Positions 33,248 to 35,930 of a stretch of DNA of 35,930 nt are shown here, piece by piece. The stretch comes from an uncultured Rhodospirillaceae bacterium (GTDB taxonomy: Bacteria; Pseudomonadota; Alphaproteobacteria; UBA8366; GCA-2717185). Each line of letters begins with the position of its first letter. The first letter of the stretch is position 1. Where the stretch lies: the NCBI GenBank assembly GCA_913044215.1, contig CAJWOT010000009.1, positions 1 to 35,930 of the forward strand, in the 5' to 3' direction. The translations under genes were made by a program, and so were the position numbers. The notes under the pieces are model-generated. The model was not told the DNA's origin, ran no database searches, and saw nothing but the letters and a program-made list of their open reading frames with translations.

Positions 33248-34072
33248 GTGCAATCACGCTGGATACAGGAATTGAAATGGCCGGAGATCGCGGCTTATCT
33301 CGAACGGTCGGATATCGCGCTGATCCCGGTGGGCGCGACAGAGCAGCACGGGCCGCATTTGCCGCTCTATGTCGACACCGGCTGGGCGGTCGGCATGGCA
33401 GAAGGGGCGGCGGAACGGGCCGATGCGCTAATCGCACCGCCCGTGCATTACGGCTGGGGCCCGCACCACATGGCCTACCCCGGCACGATTACCTTGCGCG
33501 CCGACACCCTGCAGCAGCTCTGTCTCGATATCGGCGAGTCGCTCATCTATCACGGGTTCAAGCGGCTGGTGTTCATCAACGGCAACCGAGTGGCGAACCT
33601 GCCGCCGATGGAAACCGCGGCTTCCAAGCTACGCTTCCGGAGCGGTGCCTTCGCGGCGGTGGCCGATGCAGGCCTGATCGCAAAGGCCGCCGTGCACGCG
33701 GTCTGTGACTCGCCGGAAGGTGGCTTGGGCCATGCAGGCGAATCCGAAACCGCCTACACGCTCTATCGCAATCCGGACTTCGTGGATATGTCCCTGGCGG
33801 CCGACTTGGAGCGGCACCAGGGCCGCTTCGGCCTGTCGCACAAGCCGCTTGAGCCGCCATTCGACGGAGACTCGGTCTATGTGCCGCGCACCGACACCGA
33901 CATGCGTCGCAGTACGCAGGCGACGCAGGGGATCGCCGGCAGCGCGTCGCTGGCGACGCGGGAGAAGGGCGAGCGCATCCACGAGATTCTGAGCGACGCG
34001 CTGGTCGACTTCATCGAGACCCACGTAAAGACGGCGCAGGTGGATCTGAAGAACGTTGAAATACCGGTTTAG
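33248..34072 (+). CDS. Creatininase-family protein with a changed metal site
   Basis: The 274-residue protein resembles creatininase and related amidohydrolases. E32, H34 and D43 in GATEQHGPHLPLYVDT match the spacing of creatininase E34, H36, D45, and E165 is in GHAGESETA. However, the conserved NGHGGN-like motif, which supplies a metal-binding His, reads FINGNRVANLPP: the His position is N113. The substrate is therefore hard to predict and metal binding may be altered. Family members act on creatinine or on cyclic amides in cofactor pathways. Start is GTG 33248 after GGGAGGAAGG. NHL and TauD genes follow on the same strand. Confidence 0.82.
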   Translation: MQSRWIQELKWPEIAAYLERSDIALIPVGATEQHGPHLPLYVDTGWAVGMAEGAAERADALIAPPVHYGWGPHHMAYPGTITLRADTLQQLCLDIGESLIYHGFKRLVFINGNRVANLPPMETAASKLRFRSGAFAAVADAGLIAKAAVHAVCDSPEGGLGHAGESETAYTLYRNPDFVDMSLAADLERHQGRFGLSHKPLEPPFDGDSVYVPRTDTDMRRSTQATQGIAGSASLATREKGERIHEILSDALVDFIETHVKTAQVDLKNVEIPV

Positions 34073-34138
34073 CGCCAACTTTTCTGCGCTGCGCCCATGG
34101 TCTAGCTTGACGGAAAGCAATTCGTTTGGAGGGGCAGC

Positions 34139-35089
34139 ATGACAACGATTTTGGGCAGTGGCGAGCACACCTACCGGGTGGAAATGGATTGGGCGAAGCT
34201 GCCGGACGGCTGGTCATTTCAGGACGCCGCCGCCGTGGCGGTTGACGCCAACGACAATGTCTACGTCTTCAACCGCGGCGAACACCCGGTCTGCGTCTTC
34301 GACCGGGAAGGCAATTTCCTGCGTTCCTGGGGCGAGGACATCTTTACCCGCGCGCATGGGATCGAGGTCGGGCCGGACCAAACGCTGTACTGCACTGACG
34401 ATGGCGACCACACGGTGCGGCACTGCACGCTCGACGGCAAGGTGCTGATGACGCTCGGCGTCGCCGGCAAGCCCGCACCCTATATGAGCGGCGACCCCTT
34501 CCACCGCTGCACCCACACCGCGCAATCGCCGGAGGGCGATATCTACGTCTCGGACGGCTACGGCAATTCCCGGGTCCACAAATATGCGCCCGACGGCAAG
34601 CTGCTGTTCTCCTGGGGTGAGCCGGGCACGGATGAGGGTCAGTTCAACATCGCGCACAATATCTGCTGCGACGCCGACGGCTGGGTCTATGTCGCCGACC
34701 GCGAGAACCACCGCGTGCAGGTCTTCGACGGCAACGGCAAGTACGAGACGCAATGGTTCAACATGCACCGGCCCTGCGGCTTGTGCATGGGGCACGGTGC
34801 CGACCCGCTGTTCTATGTCGGTGAGCTCGGCCCGGCGATGAACGTCAACAAGAACGTCCCCAATCTCGGACCGCGCCTTTCGGTCATGACCAACAAGGGC
34901 GAGACGCTGGTCCGGCTCGGCGATCTGCATCAGGGTACGGGCCCCGGCCAGTTCATGGCGCCGCACGGTCTGGCCGTCGACAGCCATGGCGACATCTATG
35001 TCGGCGAGGTCTCTTTCACCAACATGCGCAACATGGGCGAGGAGCCGCCGGCCAACATGACGACCCTGCGCAAGCTGGTGCGAGTGTGA
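34139..35089 (+). CDS. NHL-repeat beta-propeller protein
   Basis: The 316-residue protein is made of repeated NHL-like units with a recurring pattern of DxxGxxYVxD followed by VxVFDxxGxxxxxWG, for example VAVDANDNVYVFNRGEHPV, then IEVGPDQTLYCTDDGDHTV, then IYVSDGYGNSRVHKYAPDG, then VYVADRENHRVQVFDGNGK. This gives about six blades. It has no signal peptide. Such proteins are often annotated as peptidylglycine amidating-lyase-like. ATG 34139 follows TTGGAGGGG. Its stop TGA shares a base with the next ATG, so it is coupled to the TauD gene. A lyase or lactonase role in the same pathway is possible. Confidence 0.85.
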   Translation: MTTILGSGEHTYRVEMDWAKLPDGWSFQDAAAVAVDANDNVYVFNRGEHPVCVFDREGNFLRSWGEDIFTRAHGIEVGPDQTLYCTDDGDHTVRHCTLDGKVLMTLGVAGKPAPYMSGDPFHRCTHTAQSPEGDIYVSDGYGNSRVHKYAPDGKLLFSWGEPGTDEGQFNIAHNICCDADGWVYVADRENHRVQVFDGNGKYETQWFNMHRPCGLCMGHGADPLFYVGELGPAMNVNKNVPNLGPRLSVMTNKGETLVRLGDLHQGTGPGQFMAPHGLAVDSHGDIYVGEVSFTNMRNMGEEPPANMTTLRKLVRV

Positions 35090-35930
35090 TGGTTAGGACG
35101 GGGCTTTCGGTAAAACCGTTTTCCGGCCTGATGGGGGCGGAGGTGGTGGATTTCGACTGCCGGCAGCCGTTGGACGACCTGACGCGGGAGGCGATCCTGC
35201 AGGCGCTCTATAAGCATCAGGTGCTGGTGTTTCGCTATCAAAAGTTGAATCAAGATCAACAAATCGCGTTTTCGGAGGCTTTCGGGCCGCTGGAGATGCA
35301 TGTCAATCAGGCGAGCCACGGCTACGAGCGGCCGAACTTCCACACCGTCACTAATCTCGACGCCGATGGAAACGTTCTGGACGAGAGCCCGCCGGAGGCG
35401 CGGTTCAACGGCACGCGCACCTGGCACTCCGACAAGTCCTACATGCCGCAGCCCTCGATGGCGACGTTCCTGTACGGCGTCGAAGTCACCAAGGAAGGCG
35501 GCGAGACCCTGTTCGCCAGCCTGACCGCCGCCTATGACGCGCTGGACGACGCCACCCGCCAACGCCTCGACACGCTGTCCTGCGTACACAGCTGGGCGCA
35601 GTCGATGCGCAATTCCGGCTCGCGCGCGGCAACGGCGGAGGAGATCGCCCTCTCGCCGCCGGTGACGCATCCGCTGATCCGCACCCATCCGGGCACCGGC
35701 CGCAAATCGCTCTATATCGGCATGCATGCCAGCCACATCGCGGATATGGACGAAGAAGCGGGACGGGCGGAATTGTTCGAACTGCTGGATTTCGCGACCC
35801 AGGACCGCTTCGTCTATGCGCACAAATGGCGCCAGGGCGATCTGGTCGTCTGGGACAACGCCTCGCTGGTGCACAAATCCGCGCCCTTCGACTGGTACAA
35901 GGAGCGGCGCCATCTGCACCGCACCGTGGT
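35089..35930 (+). CDS. TauD/TfdA dioxygenase, 3' end cut by window edge
   Basis: At least 280 residues are present. The start is ATG 35089, overlapping the NHL stop by one base (TGATG), so the genes are translationally coupled. The iron motif H113-x-D115 is in TWHSDKSYMP; a later His in WDNASLVHKSAP is the likely distal ligand; a final RHLHRTVV is near where the 2-oxoglutarate Arg is expected. It is the fourth Fe(II)/2-oxoglutarate dioxygenase of the window. The C-terminus lies beyond the right edge. The substrate is unknown. Confidence 0.88.
   Translation, partial: MVRTGLSVKPFSGLMGAEVVDFDCRQPLDDLTREAILQALYKHQVLVFRYQKLNQDQQIAFSEAFGPLEMHVNQASHGYERPNFHTVTNLDADGNVLDESPPEARFNGTRTWHSDKSYMPQPSMATFLYGVEVTKEGGETLFASLTAAYDALDDATRQRLDTLSCVHSWAQSMRNSGSRAATAEEIALSPPVTHPLIRTHPGTGRKSLYIGMHASHIADMDEEAGRAELFELLDFATQDRFVYAHKWRQGDLVVWDNASLVHKSAPFDWYKERRHLHRTV

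Overview
The window is GC-rich chromosomal DNA from an alphaproteobacterium, most likely in or near the Rhodospirillales. The evidence is the gene content and order: a PDH operon whose E1 beta carries a lipoyl domain, a fused ispDF gene, a dusB-ntrB-ntrC-ntrY-ntrX-trkA-(aminotransferase)-(HAD)-hfq-hflX run, and sequences that look like CtrA boxes. I cannot assign a genus. No rRNA, tRNA, CRISPR array, insertion sequence or prophage gene was recognised.

Layout. At 1-1475 (-) is the partial gene of a DHA2-type MFS transporter. From 1656 to 8779 (+) run ftsB, pdhA, pdhB, pdhC, lpdA, lipA and a ratA/COQ10-like gene. These make the pyruvate dehydrogenase complex and the synthase that builds its lipoyl cofactor, next to one divisome gene. 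From 8956 to 13174 lies what looks like an accessory insert: an XRE regulator, a MetE-like methyltransferase, a VOC protein, a TauD/TfdA dioxygenase and a single-domain response regulator. From 13210 to 15366 (-) are cinA, pgpA and ispDF. From 15474 to 28621 (+) are a CcsA/YpjD-like membrane protein, dusB, two nitrogen two-component systems (NtrBC and NtrYX), trkA, a D-amino-acid-type aminotransferase, a HAD phosphatase, hfq, hflX and a stand-alone groES. From 28726 to the right edge is a second accessory region: inositol monophosphatase, a 3-hydroxyisobutyrate-dehydrogenase-like enzyme, TauD and PhyH dioxygenases, mazG, a creatininase-family protein, an NHL beta-propeller protein and a third TauD cut by the window edge.

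How the parts work together. The left block couples pyruvate oxidation to lipoate synthesis; lipA starts 3 bases after lpdA. The middle block senses and transmits nitrogen status, and an NtrC-like box overlaps the predicted start of the dusB-ntrBC transcript, which suggests autorepression. The two accessory regions together hold four Fe(II)/2-oxoglutarate dioxygenases beside hydrolase-, lyase-, methyltransferase- and dehydrogenase-like genes. That is the signature of an oxidative catabolic island whose substrate the sequence does not reveal.

The most notable regulatory signals are a consensus CtrA-type box upstream of pdhA, a second upstream of the lone response regulator, a perfect 14-bp palindrome inside the predicted promoter of the PhyH-TauD pair, and ARN repeats in the hfq leader. 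The most notable protein oddities are an NtrX with Trp in place of the sensor II Arg, an NtrC with GAFSGA, a creatininase homologue with Asn where the family has a metal-binding His, and groES without groEL.
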